A stretch of DNA of 56,510 bases from Gonium pectorale (Eukaryota > Chlorophyta > Chlorophyceae > Chlamydomonadales > Volvocaceae): positions 19,324 through 75,833 of the forward strand of contig LSYV01000018.1 in the NCBI GenBank assembly GCA_001584585.1, read 5' to 3'. Of this stretch, positions 38,112-50,600 are shown one piece after another. The notes below the pieces were generated by a model. That model did no database searches and was not told the origin of the DNA. It saw nothing but the letters and a program-made list of their open reading frames with translations. Both the position numbers and the translations under genes were made by a program. The number at the start of each line of letters is the position of its first letter. Positions within the stretch are counted from its first letter, which is position 1.

Positions 38112-41100
38112 ATGGCCCAGGAACGCTATTATAATGTTAATGTAAGCAATGAGAGTTCAAGCTGGCCGCGCGCTGACAACAAGCGGGGGGTTATTTGACT
38201 TTGCTTCTGTTGACCTGCTTGCCACAGGAGAAGGCATACGGTAGGCCGCCTATTGCACAGGCGCTTCGCAGCCCAAATGTGGAGCTGGCGCTCGGCCACG
38301 AACCAGCTGACTCGAAGCGCTGCAGCTCGGCGCCTTCTCGGCGGCCCAGCGCCGGCAGAGTTCCGCAGCCAGTTTCGCGAAGCCCCTTGGCAGTGAAGGG
38401 CAAGTCACTCTATCGCAGCGATACCGACGGAGGCCATGGTGCCGGCGCGGCCCCTCCTCCTGGCTACAGACCCTCCGCCGGGCCGGCCATACCGCGCCCG
38501 AAGCGCGCCGGCGCAGCGCCGGCGCCAAGTTCGGCCGCCGCGGCTGCTTCCGTCCTACCAGAGCGGCCACCCGTCCCGCCCATCCGGATAGTGACGCCCC
38601 AGGGAGCCGACGGACGTGGACATCCGCCTCACAGCCGGCAGAGCGCTCGCCAAATATCCCCACGCCCAGGCGGTGGGGGCGACCCATTTTCGGCGCGCAG
38701 CAAGCCCTACCGCTTCCTGCCCGCGCCGCAGCCCTACCACCAGCGCCTGAGAGGGCTGCTGGATGGTGCAGCGCGCAGTGCGAACCAGGAGCCCCCTCCG
38801 CCACTTGCCCACCCTCTCCCGCTTCAACCGCAGCAGCAGAGGGCCGCGCCGGCGCGGCGCACCTCCCAGAGCGGCCAGCCTCAGCTTCAGCCGCAGCCGG
38901 CCCAGGTTACGCCGCGGCAGCAACAGGAAAAGGGCGCCGCGGCGCTGGTGGAGGCTGTGCCCCTTGTTCAGGGCCAGGCAGTAGAGCTGTGCCGTCCCGG
39001 CGGTGGGCGGCCGGAGAAGCTTGTGGTTGCGGGCCCAGGCTGGGACGCTGGTATGCAGCAGCAGCAGGGGCGTGAGGATGGCGGCGCGCCTGCTGAGGAA
39101 TACTGGGAGTGGCTCGTGAAGAGCCCGCCGACGCCGGAGTCGCCCTACGGGTGCGTGGCACATAGCGTCAGGAGTAGGGAGTACACTTTGCCAGCCTGTA
39201 GGAAAGTGCGTCGGGAGCGCGCTATGGCGGGATGTAGGATGCATTGCACTTGAGAGCGTGATGCGTTCTTCTTAGGCCTGTGCGGCGTCGGCAGCCGCCG
39301 TTCGAATCTTTGGGCGACGACAATTTTGTCACTTGGCTCCTTCATGGGTCTTTCGCACAGCATTCCGTCTTCCATGGACCTTCCCCGATGTCCTGTAGTA
39401 ACCGCAATGCTCGTCTCTGTTTATTGTCAGGTCCGAAATGCTGCGCGCCCTCATTGCCGCGGTCAGCCCCAAGTTTGCTGTCAAGCGGCCCGAGGGCTAC
39501 GTGCCCCGGACACCCTCCTCCATCTCCTCCAGCCGTTACGTCCGGTCCGACGTCTGGGGATGGTCTGTCCCCACCAGCCCCGGCGGCGCCGCGGCCAGCG
39601 CCGCCGCGGCAGCTGCTGCCAGTGCCGCCGGCCTCGAAAACGACATGGGCCTCGGCGGCTCTGCTGGCTCGGAGTTCCCGCCGCTGCACAGCCCACAGGT
39701 CCGCCGCGGCTCGCCAGAGCCGCTGCATCGCCGGCTCATGCGTGCTGTCGCGGCGGCGGCGGGCCTCGTGGGAGGGAGCCGCTCCTCTCCCACCCGAACG
39801 CGCAGCAGCGGAGGGGCCGCCCGCTCCTCAAGGGCTAGCAGCGGTGGGGGCGCCCCAATCGACGAGTCTGATGTGGTGCTCCTCTCCCCGGCCCCTGTGC
39901 CAGGCCCGCACCGCGCCCCAGCTGCGCGGTCGGAGCGGTCTTCGCGCTCGTCCGCATCCTCCTCGGCGGCGCCGGTGGCGATGGCCTCGGCGGTTCCGGC
40001 AGGTGCAATGGAGGGAAAAATGGCGGCGCCGGTGGCCGCAGCTGAAGCGGCAATAGCGGCACCAGCAGCGGCACCAGCAGCGGCAGCAGCGGACGACGCT
40101 GCTCACGCTGGGCGCCGCGCGGAGCCCGATCCCGCTTCAGTGCGGTCCAGCAGCTCTTCGCGTGGCGAGCCTCAGAACTCTAGCCAAGGAGGCTCGGGTC
40201 ACGAGAGCTCGAGCCGCAGCTCTAGCCACGGCGGCTCGAGTCACGGCGGCTCGAGTCACAGCGGCGTAAGCCGGGGGGGCATGAGGCGAGGCGGCCACTC
40301 GGCCGGCAACAGCCACGTGCACTGGGAGCCGCCCCACCTCACGCGCGGCGGCCGCCACCTGCAGGAAAACAGCGAGGGACAGGAGGACGGAGCCGGAGCG
40401 GACGGCCATCCGACGCAGGAGGTGACGTGGCTGGCGGCGGCCCCGGACTGGCAGCAGCAGCAGCAGCTGCATCCCTCGGGGGCCCGCTCTGGGAGCTTTG
40501 ATGCGAATGCAGAGATTGCGCACCATCGCCGCCGCCACCATCATCACCAACAAGACCTGCCGCAGCACTGTGACACGCCGGCGTCTGCGCCGTCTGCGGA
40601 GGAGCTTGCGGAGCGGGAGCGAGAGCCGCCACCGCTGCAGCGGACGCCTGGTTCGGTGCTCGCCACTCCTGCCAAGTCGCGCTTCTTCCGCCTGCAGCTG
40701 CACCCGCTCGCTGCCGGCGCCGAGGAGGAAGCCGATCCCCACGCGGGGCTGCTGCCTCCCCTGACCGCGATACAGAGCTGCCAGAAGGCCGCCTCTCCCT
40801 CCGCCATCACCGTCGGTTTCGCAGGTGGTCGGCGACGCACATCCAGCAACGGCGGCGCCGCCGAACCCGGGTCTCTCGTCGCCCGGACGCCCCGTGCCGG
40901 CCCACCTCACACTACCACCTACAACGCCCAGATGCGCAACGTCACATTTGCCAGCCCTGGCGGCAACTGCCATGCGCCCTTCCACGTGCCCTCGGTGTGG
41001 AGGCCAGGGGCTGGGCCCCCGCGACGCACCAGCACTGGCGGTGCCCCTACGCCCATAGCCGGTAGCATCAGCGGCGGCGGTGCCTACGCAAGCCCGCCCA

Positions 41101-44100
41101 ACAGCGGCCGCCGTACGCCGCCCGTCAAGCACCCCCTGACCTGGGAGCCGCCGCCGCTGAAGCTGAAGCCGCGCGGAGAGCCGCGCCTGCGGGGACGGGA
41201 GGCGCGTGCCCGCCACCGGCAGCCGTACTTCCCCTCGCCTCGCAGCAGCAGCGGTGCCGCGCCCGGCGTGGGCGTCAGCGTCAGCGTCGGTGTCAGCACG
41301 AGCATCAGCAGCATCAGCACCAGCGTCTTCCTCAGCAACGAGTCAGTGGCCCTGCCGCCCCTGTCCACCGCCTCCTCGCTGCAGGCCTCCCGCAGCAACA
41401 GCGGCGTGGGCCGACTCGAAGCCATCGGCGGAGGCCGGACCTCACAGGCTCAGGCAATGGCGCAGACAGCCCTTGGCAGCAGTGCCGGTGTCGCAGGGGG
41501 CACATCGGGCCGTACCGGTGTGGCAGCCGAGGGCGACGACACGCGCTGGGCCGTCGCGTCGCTTAAGAACCCGCTGCTCCAGTCTCATGGCTATGGGGCC
41601 CTCAGCGCTGTCGACGCTGATGCCGACGCGGCTCCTCTGGCGGCTTCGGGCAGCATCACAGCCGTGGATGAGGCGGAGACGCACCGGACGACCGTGCGGC
41701 GGTCTTGCTTCTCCGCCAGTGCAGCCAGGGACACCGTCACGCTGCGCGCCCCGGCACATGAATCCGACCTAAGCGGAGTGCCGACTCCGGCAGCGGCCGC
41801 GGCGGCGGCGAGGACCAGTGCGATGGCATCTGTTGCCGCCTCCATGCCTGTGCAGCGGGACACGGCAGTGCACGCGCCCGCCGCGCCCGCACTGCTGTCC
41901 GTCTTGCTGCGCCCGGACTCGGCCCGCACGGACTACGGCTCGCCCCCCTCGCCCCTCGCCATCGCCACGGCCACCGAAACCAACACCATTGTGACCGTCG
42001 GCGCGACGGCTCGGGCCAGCAGCGCCAGCACCATCGCCAGCCCCACGGCGGCGATGGGCTGGCGCTCCCGGTGGCACACCGACAGCCACGGGCAGGGGCA
42101 TCCTAGCACCAGCCCCGGTTCTAGCGCCAGCGGACGGGGCGCCTCCGTCACAGCTAGCAGTGTCTTCAGCTTCCACATGGGCCAGGCGGCGGAGGTGGCG
42201 GCGCCGCCGGCCCATGCGGCGGGCGCCTGGGCCACTGGCAGCGGCCGCGCGGTCACGCCCACGGTGGAAAGGCCCGCAGGGCTGCCCCTGGCGCCGCGCC
42301 GTAGGGACGTGGCAGGTGTGCTGGGACCAGAGCCAGAGGGCGGGGTGGCGGAGGCGGAAGCCGCAGTGCTGGGCGGCTCTCGGCCGCTGTATCGGCCGCA
42401 GCGCCGCCGATGGGCGCTTCCACCTCTGGCAGTGGACGCGGCCACGAGCCCGCCTGGGTCACCCCGAGTGGTGCTGCTCCCGGTGCCCGAGGACGCCGAG
42501 GACGGCGGCGCAAGCTTCGTGGCCGCGGCAGCGGTCGCCGCCAGCCCCAGTCCTCGGCTCAACAGGCTGCTTGGCAGTGGCAGCAACCGTCGGTACAGCA
42601 GTGGCGGCGGCAGCAGCAGGCCCGGCAGCGGCCGCCGCATTGATGGGGGCGCGGGACGGGAAAGGGAACAAGCCGCCAGCAGCGGTGGCGGCGCTGTGGC
42701 CGTCGTCCGGCAGGGCACAGGGCCCCGGGGGGTTGTGGCCGTGGCTGTCCCTGGCCCTGCCGCGGACCCCTCGTCCAGTGAGAACACTCCCCGCGAGGCT
42801 GACCACTGCAGCGGCAGCGACTGCGCCCCAGCTCTTTCGTGCGGCAGCGGCCGAAGCACGGGCGGCAGCCGCAGCGGTGCCCTCACAAGCAGCGGCGACT
42901 CCTGGGGTAGCGCCGCGGCCCGCGAGCGGCTCTACAGGCCGCGCTACCGGCCCGCGGAGGGCGGTGCGCTTACCACCGTCGCCGCCGGCCCCGGTACTGA
43001 CTTGCATCCTGCCTCCGCTGCGGTAGCGACGGCCTGCGGTGCGGTGCACCGTGCCGCCGTCAGTTGCGGCGAAGGCAGCCCACGGCACTCCAAGGCAGCC
43101 GCGCTCCTCGGTGCCGGCATCCGGAACGTGCATACGCGCCAGGACGAGGCGGGGACGGCGCCTCGCCACTCGCCCAAGGCATCCGAGGCTGTGGCGGCGG
43201 TTCACCGGCCTGAGAGGCCGCCGAGCGCGCGGCCGGGCCCCGCGGCTGCTTCGCGCCGCCAGGCCACGGCAGCGGCAGCACCGCCGCCCTCCCCTGCTCA
43301 CCGCAGAGAAGTGCTCGCTGCGGCCGCCCTCGCGAGGGCCCAGCACGCTTCCAGGCCCGAAGCCGCTGCGCCCGCAGCCCCTACGACTGTAGTGGATGTA
43401 GCAACGGTCGCGCCCGGCAGCGAGCACCGTATCGCGCCCAAGCGGGCCGAGTCTGAGGGCGGTGCGACGAGCGGCAACGGCGAGAGCGTTCGGCGGAACC
43501 TCCTGGCATCCTTCGGCCACGCTGAGGGACGTGCAATGGCGGTTCCGGAGAGCGCGTCCGGCTCGCCGCGGGCCGGCAACCCTCGTCGGCCGCCGCAGAG
43601 CCCCTCCTTTGCGTCCCTGCAGCGGCCGGCCAGTGGGCGGCAGGGCTCGGGCAGCGTGGCGGCCGCAGCGGCGGCGGCGCTAACACCACGGGTAGAGCGG
43701 GATCAGAGAGGGCAGGCGGCCGCGGACACGAGCGGGCTTCTGAATCCGACGCTGCCGACCGCGCCCCATGAGGATGGCGCCACCAGGCGTCGCTGCGCCT
43801 CCGCGTTTGCAGCCGGGTAGGTTATCTCTAACTGGGCTGAATGTCGTTGAGAGTCCGTAAGCAGCCAGTTATAGGATGAAGTGCAATGCATTACCGGTAG
43901 TGCCGAGAGTTTGTGTTCATGCGTCGCATTCGTCTTAATCCTTCGTGGCCTTCCCGCGCCTGTCCCGGCCCTGACCCACAGGTTACCAGGGCTTGCAGCT
44001 TCGCAGAGCGGCTCTCGCGCCCCGCGACCCGCTACTTCGACCTCGGCGGGAGGCGCCGGCGCCGCCAGTGTCGCCGCATCGCAGGAAAGGGACTGGCTCG

Positions 44101-44444
44101 CCGGCTCGGGACGCACCGCTCTCGCAGCTGCCGCTGCGGCCGCTTGTGGAATCACGCGGCAGCCGGAACCCGAGCCGAGGCGACAGGAGCCGCCTCCCAG
44201 CATCGTGACCTCACCGGACATGGGACCTCCCAACGGCCCTCGTGCAGCCCCTGGCGCGCCGACTTCGCCCTGCTACATCACAGCCTCAGGGCCGGGCAGC
44301 CGGGCCCAGTCCGCTAGCAGCGAGCGGGATGGCTCCGCGCGGCGGCACTGGAGCTACCGGCGAAACCGCGAGCGGGCGCTGCTGATCAATGGACTCTTAG
44401 CCGCGGCCGGCACGGGCGATACGGGCACGGGGCCTTCGCCGTGA
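38112..44444 (+). CDS. very large Ala/Ser/Gly/Pro-rich protein of unknown function (about 1957 aa)
   Basis: Proposed exons: 38112-38141, 38228-39150, 39276-39347, 39431-43816, 43982-44444; all phases agree. The fourth exon is an uninterrupted 4.4-kb frame. I recognise no domain. Residues 1-340 are Pro/Arg/Gln-rich with ordered-looking islands (NEKAYGRPPIAQALRSP, SKPYRFLPAPQPYHQRL, AEEYWEWLVKSPPTPESPYG, FESLGDDNFVTWLLHG). The rest is mostly Ala, Ser, Gly, Arg and Pro with Ser/Gly/His repeats near 40200-40290, short His and Gln runs, and scattered aromatic islands (HVHWEPPHLTRGG, HPLTWEPPPLKL, RLYRPRYRP, HWSYRRNRERALLINGLL). There is no signal peptide or clear membrane helix. The tiny first exon encodes MAQERYYNVN and rests only on a good donor and matching phase. 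The ending at 44444 is preceded by well-behaved sequence and followed by TGTAA. Confidence 0.75.
40190..40290 (+). repeat. Ser/Gly/His coding repeat in the large protein
   Basis: Degenerate copies of a unit resembling GGCTCGAGTCACGGC encode runs such as SSHGGSSHGGSSHSG. The copies keep frame, so the repeat is translated. Confidence 0.7.
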
Positions 44445-44489
44445 GCTTAGCGCAGCGGAGCAGATGCGGTTGCGGCCGCGGTGCCTGGG

Positions 44490-44494
44490 TGTAA
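44490..44494 (+). terminator. TGTAA poly(A) signal candidate for the large gene
   Basis: TGTAA 46 nt after the proposed stop codon. That is short for an algal 3' untranslated region; further TGTAA copies lie 0.7 kb downstream, near 45144-45188. Confidence 0.4.
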
Positions 44495-45768
44495 CTTGCT
44501 CGGCGGAACTTTGGCATATGGTGTATGTGCGTCAGTGAACGTGACTATCGTCTAGCAGCATAGGAGGGAAGCGCTTCCCTTGTGGACTAAAGAGGACCTG
44601 TGTGCGATCGGCGTTGCGCCTCTGGCCATTCCCTCCAGATCCTGAGGGGCGGAGTGAGGGACCCATGGCGTCTCGCGTAGGATGGGGCTAATGCACATCT
44701 TGCAGTGAGGTATTGCTGACGATCACCCAACCCGCGACAGACGGCCTGCACTCACAGCACGGGTGACCGGCGTCCGTATCAAGACTGATCGGCGGAAGCA
44801 CATACGGTGTGGCGCCTTGGGTGCATGCGCCGTGCAGGTTGAGAAGCCATGGCTGGAGCGTGACTCCTTGACTCTCCAGTACGAGTGACATAAGACTGTT
44901 ACCCCATTCATCCCCTATTTATTGTTGAGAGACGCGTTGTGGTGACCTGATCTGGTTGTTCCCATAAGACCGCCTTGCTACTGTGTACATATGGACGTGA
45001 ACGCTGCAAAGACAATGATCGCCATGGGTTTGCGTGAAGCGAAGAACGCCATTGATTGTTTGCGGTCTTCAATCTTCACGCTGCAGCCGTGGCCAAAGCG
45101 AAGGAGACGGGCGCCGTTGGGTAGTTGGTGAGCTGTTCACCTGCTGTAAATCGTGCATTTCTAACGCTCCTGTAATGTTATATGTAAGGTTATGAGGTTG
45201 TCCCTTCTGACCCGTAGGCAGCATACGAGCACAGCAACAAGCAAGCAACGCGCTTTCGGTTCTTGTGTGACCGCAGAGGCAGCTCCCTCTCTCTGGCAGT
45301 TCCATTCTGATGGTCGACAGTGCTATCTGATGGCAGCCCGCGCACAACTCGAGACTCAACTAAGAAAAGGACCCGTTGGGCGTTTAAGGTCCAGACATGG
45401 CCACGGGCCCCCACAGGCCGCACCCACAGTCATGCCCTCCGTCACACGCTGAAGGCATGCTCACGTGAAGCAGAGCAAACCAGGCGTGGAGCGAGCAGAT
45501 CAGCAGGCAGCCTAGCCGGCAGCGCATGTGAGCCCGATCAGACCCACCAAATGCAACCCACCAGAAACCTGTGGCTGGCTAAGGCTGGCTGAACTGTGTA
45601 TTGTGAGCAAACTGAGCAGATTCCAGACGGCACAAGCGACGATGGCAGGAGGCGCTCCCGCCGTGCCGCGTCACGCGTTTCACGTCAGCTGCCTTCCCCG
45701 TTTCTGGTTCTTTTTTTGTCAAGTTGATCACCCCCGACCCAAGCAACCCATTCACCTTCATCACGCCC

Positions 45769-45830
45769 ATGAGTGGACCCAGCCAAATCTTCCCTGTAAT
45801 CTTTCCTGCAATGAGTGGACCCAGCCAAAT
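45769..45830. repeat. 20-bp direct repeat pair
   Basis: ATGAGTGGACCCAGCCAAAT occurs at 45769-45788 and again at 45811-45830, 42 bp apart, with similar flanks (both copies are preceded or followed by short matching pieces). No mobile element was recognised around it. Confidence 0.8.
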
Positions 45831-47669
45831 GATCGTGCGCATGTCGTTCGTGCCTGAGCTGCACTACAATTCGGTACACTCTTACGCATGTGCGGAACAG
45901 ACATGGGGCAGTCCAGGACGAACACATCGAGCGCGTGTGCTGACGTCGAATGCCGTACATCCCACCGCACGTGCCGGAACCGGACCTGGCCGAGGTGTAC
46001 TGGAGAACTGAGTTCCCTTTGCTGCGGTGGCGTGTGTGGGCTCTGTTGGGGGGAAGTCTCGCGGCTCGGTCTAGGTGAGCATGGTCCAGTGTGGCTCCTT
46101 TTGAGTGTGCCCGGCAGGCTGACCGTGCAGGTCTTGCATCATCAGGGTGCCGCCGGCCAGGACTCGGCCGCCCCAGGCGACAGCACCCCCTTGTCCCATT
46201 GGTCGTGTGCTCGCTGCGCTCAGCGGCACCTATCGGAGCGTACGTACCACCCGTCGGGGGATATGAAGAGCGCCCTGAAGGTGGGCTGCGGTCCTCAGGG
46301 AGCCCTTACTACGGTACGGTGTGCTGGATCAATCGCTGTCAGCCGTACCCCAACTGTGCCCGCTGAAACAACAACGTCCCAGTCACTCTTCTGTCACGAG
46401 GGATATCCCGAGTTTGCTGGTATGAGCGATCCACGGGACGTGTGCGGGAACACTAGATTTAGGTCCCGCCGCGCGCGTCAAGCCCGCGCGTTAAAGCGAT
46501 TAATTGCTTGGTTCACCTAACACATTAGACACCGCGTTGCTTACCCGCACGCTTTAAAACGGCAACGATGTGGCGGTAAAATTATTACATACATACGATC
46601 TGCTCTACTCCCTTGGGGTCCACAGTAAGGAGCTAAGGACGCATTCGGTCCCTCCTCGCAGTTCGCCGCCACTTTTAGTATTGCATGGCCCCTATAGAAC
46701 CGACCCGTCACCCGGGATCTTACCCAACGATAAACGTACAAAGGAGGCAATGGAGCGCCCTCAATCTCTCAGCTCCTCCGCCTATCTCCAACAAACAAAG
46801 GGTTTCAAGCTGCGAAGACAACCGGTGATGACCCCACACTGCCAAAGGCGCGCGACACCAGGAGATACGCGTCAGGAGGCATGCACAAGCGGATATAGCG
46901 CGCGCATGCGGTCCCCGGCGCCTCGAAACGACCAAGGCACAAACCAACCAACGCCGGCTATCACCACGCTGGGTTGTGTGCAAACGTAAAATGCGGGTTG
47001 GTGGCAAACCGGGGCAACACGCCCGTTCGACGATCTTGCCAGAAGCCCATTGTGGAACAAATCAAACAAGGAGCAGAGGACTTCCACAAACGGTCTCCGC
47101 CATCCTTTCTGCAAGCCGCAATGCGAGGCTCGCTGTTTCGGAGCGCCACATCAAAGACAGCAGCAAGCACCAAGCAGGGAGTAAAAGAATGATACCCGCT
47201 CCCACCCCAACGACCTGACCCTTATTCGGTGGTGCGCCCACTGCATAAGGCGGACGCCCACCAATTGCAGTCCATATGTTGGACCCGAGACCTAGACGAA
47301 CGCGCTTGCCGTACAAACCGTACAGCACCACACACGCACATCTCGAACACACAAGCCGCGGAGGTCATGTGCCCTGCCAGCGGCAAGGTGCCGCTACATG
47401 CCGTGAGCGTACCAAGCGGCTGGATCGCGCGGATGCGCCAATCGTGCCCAATCGTGCTCAACCCCCCATTGTTCACTGTATTAAGAACAGCAACTATGCA
47501 AGCAACCCGCCGCCCCTTTGCTGCGGAGGTCGAACCCTGACTCGACACCACAACACGTTCCCGGCTCCTTCACTTGCAACCCATCCTTGGTCCACCCGAG
47601 GGACGGTGCCGTGTTCGGCCGCGTCTGCCCGGCCGCCGCAGCGTCCGCGTGGTAGCCGCCCAAGCTCGC

Positions 47670-50600
47670 TCACACCGCCACGGGCGGGCGCTGCGGCGAG
47701 ACGTCGCGGGACGAGGTCTTGCCCTTGGGCGCCTTGGGGCGCGAGATGGGCGTGCCAGAGACGTCGAAGATGCCCCCCTGCAGCTCCATGGGCTGCCCAA
47801 GGAGGCACGACCCCGACTGCTGGACCAGATACCTGGCGGGCGGGGAGCGGGGGGCAGGAAAGAAGAGTCCCGTGAGTCTCTTGCAACGCGAGGTTCCCGC
47901 GCGGGGAGCATGCGTTGCCCCTGGAAAGCATGCACGGCGTACGGCACACAGCACGCGACGCATACGGCCATTTCGATACGGTCACAGGGACGTCAGGGCG
48001 CGAAGGGCGTACGTAACCCTGGACGCCGCACTCACTTGTCCACTGCGGCGGCCGTGTCGCGGCCCTCGCGAATGGCCCACACCACCAGTGACTGGCCGCG
48101 CCGGCAGTCGCCCGCCGCGAAGACGCCGGGGATGCTGGTCGCAAACTCGCCGAAGGTGGCCTGCGCACGGAGACGGAGAGGGCGCACCCGGGTGCTGAGC
48201 GAGAGGCACGGCAGGAGGCGGTGTGGCACACCCGCACGTGCGGCCTTGGGACGCCGGTACACGGTACACGAGGTTCCGCCGACAGAGCTACACACGAATC
48301 CAATCGCCCACGCAACTGCACTCTCTCCCGGCTGCCGCTACTCCCCTTCCTCCCAGCATCACCCCACCCACATCTTTCCCGTCTCGCTCCGCCTCCCATC
48401 CCCACCCTACCAAACCCTAAAACCCAAAACGCACACCCCGCCCGCCGCCCACCTTGAAGTTGCTGCGCTCGTCCGTCGTGACGCCCAGCGCGCCGGCGAG
48501 GCGCTCCTCGGGCCCCGTGAAGCCCATTGCCAGCAGCACCATGTCCGCCTCCAGCACGCGCGCAGAGCCGGGCACCTCCACGGGGCGGAACTGGCCGCTG
48601 GCGGCGTCCTTCTCCATCCTGCGACAGTACGGGGTAGAGATTGGGAAGGGGAGTGAAAGAGTGTGAGGCATCCCGTGTGCTCGCACAGGTCACGGCCCAT
48701 TGAAGCGAGTGCCGCCGTTTGTATGCGGGCGGGCTGGATGGCTAACGTACAGATAACATAGGAAGGACATGCAAGCCAATGACGTGCTACTCACTTGACG
48801 TTGACAATCTCAATGCCCTTGATGGCGCCCTTCTCATCGCCGATAAAGCGCTTGGTCATCACGTTGTAAGTGCGCGGGTCGGCGCCGTACACGTGGGCCG
48901 CCTCCGCGTGGCCGTAGTCCACACTGCGAATGGTTTTGTCGGGAGCCAGGGGGGAGCGGGATGAGAAACGGCATGATGCAGCAGTGCCCACCGTGATGCT
49001 GTCGGCATGGCAACACAGCTGCAAAGCAGCCCAAAACTCCGTCTTTTAACGCCCCCCCCCAGTCGCTTGACCCTCGCCTCATCGATGAAGGACGCCACGC
49101 TGCGCCCGCTGCAACCCTCACCGGAAGATGCGCGGCCACTGCGGCCAGGGGTTGTTCTTTGCGCGCGTGGCGGGCGGCTTGTCCAGCAGCTCCAGGTTGA
49201 CGATCGAGGTGGCGCCGTGGCGCAGCGAGGTGGCGATGCAATCCGTGCCCGTGTCGCCGCCGCCAATCACAATCACCTTCTTGCCGGCGGCGCTGATGTA
49301 CCTACGCGACGCGTGAGAGGAGGGCAACAACGTTGTAAGAGGCAGGGACTTCGTTCCATTGAAGTAGCACGCATGCGTCAAACGCCCATCGCCAGCCCGG
49401 CAACAGCCAGACGGCAAACCGCACAAACCAAGTTCCGTGTTCAGCGCCGTTCTGTGTCAACACCTCCCCGTTCGTCCCATCACTCACTGCCCGTCCTGCA
49501 GCCCGCTGTCCAGCAGCGACTTGGTGTTGGCGGTGAGGAACTCCATGGCGAAGTGCACGCCGCTCAGGTCGCGGCCGGGCACGGGCAGGTCGCGCGGCTT
49601 GGTGGCGCCGGCGGCAAGCACCACCGCGTCATGGCCGGACACCAGGTCCTGCGTGCCGAGGGTGGGGATAGAGGGTTGGAAGGCATTCTCAGTAGAGAAG
49701 CCCCGGGGCGCATACATCTCCCGACCATTAAAAACCGGCTGAGCGCTAAGGGTGGAAGGGAGGGCGAGGACTTGAGCTCTCAATAGAGAGGCCCAGGGCG
49801 CATGCTCTTTTGGAGGGGGAGGCGACCGTGTGTAGCCGACTGCATCGGAGCGCGCAGTAAAAGAAACAACTCATACTTCAATCAAATTGACGACCACGGA
49901 TTCATTGCCGCTACAGAAACGAAGAAACCGGCCCAACCGTGCGCCCACGCCGGCGCTGAAGAGCCGCCCCACGTGTCGCTGGGCAGCTGCCACTGAGAGC
50001 GCCCGCCCACCACCGCCCGCCGCCCCCTTCCTCCGCCCCCACCTGCGCCGGCACGTTGACCCCCACGTGCGCGTTGAGCACAAACTTGACGCCCTCGGCG
50101 GCCATCAGGTCCACGCGGCGCTGCACGACATCCTCCTTGCCGGCCTTCATGTTGGGCACGCCGTACATCATCAGGCCGCCCGCGCGGTCAGCCCGCTCGT
50201 ACACCGTCACCTGCAATTGGTGGGGTTGGCTCGGCTGTAAGACTCCATGTACAGATGCAATCGCGCGAATGAAGGTGGGTAAGCCCCTTGTCCCCCCCAG
50301 TAGCAGAATATGCACCGTATGACCGCTTCTGGTACCGTTCGTGGCGGAGTCATCACTGCTGGCTCAGGCCCGTGGATCCCGCATGGTCGCCGCACCCACC
50401 TCGTGGCCCATCTTGTTCAGCTGGTCGGCGGCGGCCAGGCCCGCGGGTCCGCTGCCCACCACAGCCACGCGGCGGCCGGTGCGCAGCTTGGGCGGGCGGG
50501 GCACCATCCAGCCCTCCTCGAAGGCCCTGCCAGGCAACACAATACGGTGCGTCGGGCGGCGAGGACAGAAGCCGAAAAAGGCAGCCCACATACGGTAATC

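Larger units (their letters stand above)
44445..47669. other. 3.2 kb intergenic between convergent gene ends
   Basis: Lies between the stops of the large gene (+) and the glutamate synthase gene (-). It holds their 3' untranslated regions; several TGTAA occur on the plus strand (44490, 45144, 45174, 45184 regions). Open frames, for example 45888-46520 plus, have poor codon bias. A 20-bp direct repeat is at 45769 and 45811. No gene, tRNA or transposon is supported. Confidence 0.5.

Noticed and set aside
42459..43520. Long minus-strand open frame (over 350 codons)
   Set aside because: It lies opposite the GC-rich 4.4-kb exon of the large gene. Antisense frames of such exons stay open by composition, and its sequence shows no motif or start context.
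44997..45130. Short plus-strand frame beginning MDVNAAKTMIAMGL
   Set aside because: The first 20 or so codons look protein-like, but the frame soon turns into basic random-looking sequence and stops; no splice partner was found.
45888..46520. Plus-strand open frame of 210 codons as a gene
   Set aside because: Codon use is unlike neighbouring genes, there are many rare codons, and no family or splice structure is visible.
47574..48656. Plus-strand open frame of 360 codons
   Set aside because: Opposite glutamate synthase exons and introns. The minus strand has continuous homology and correct splice phases.
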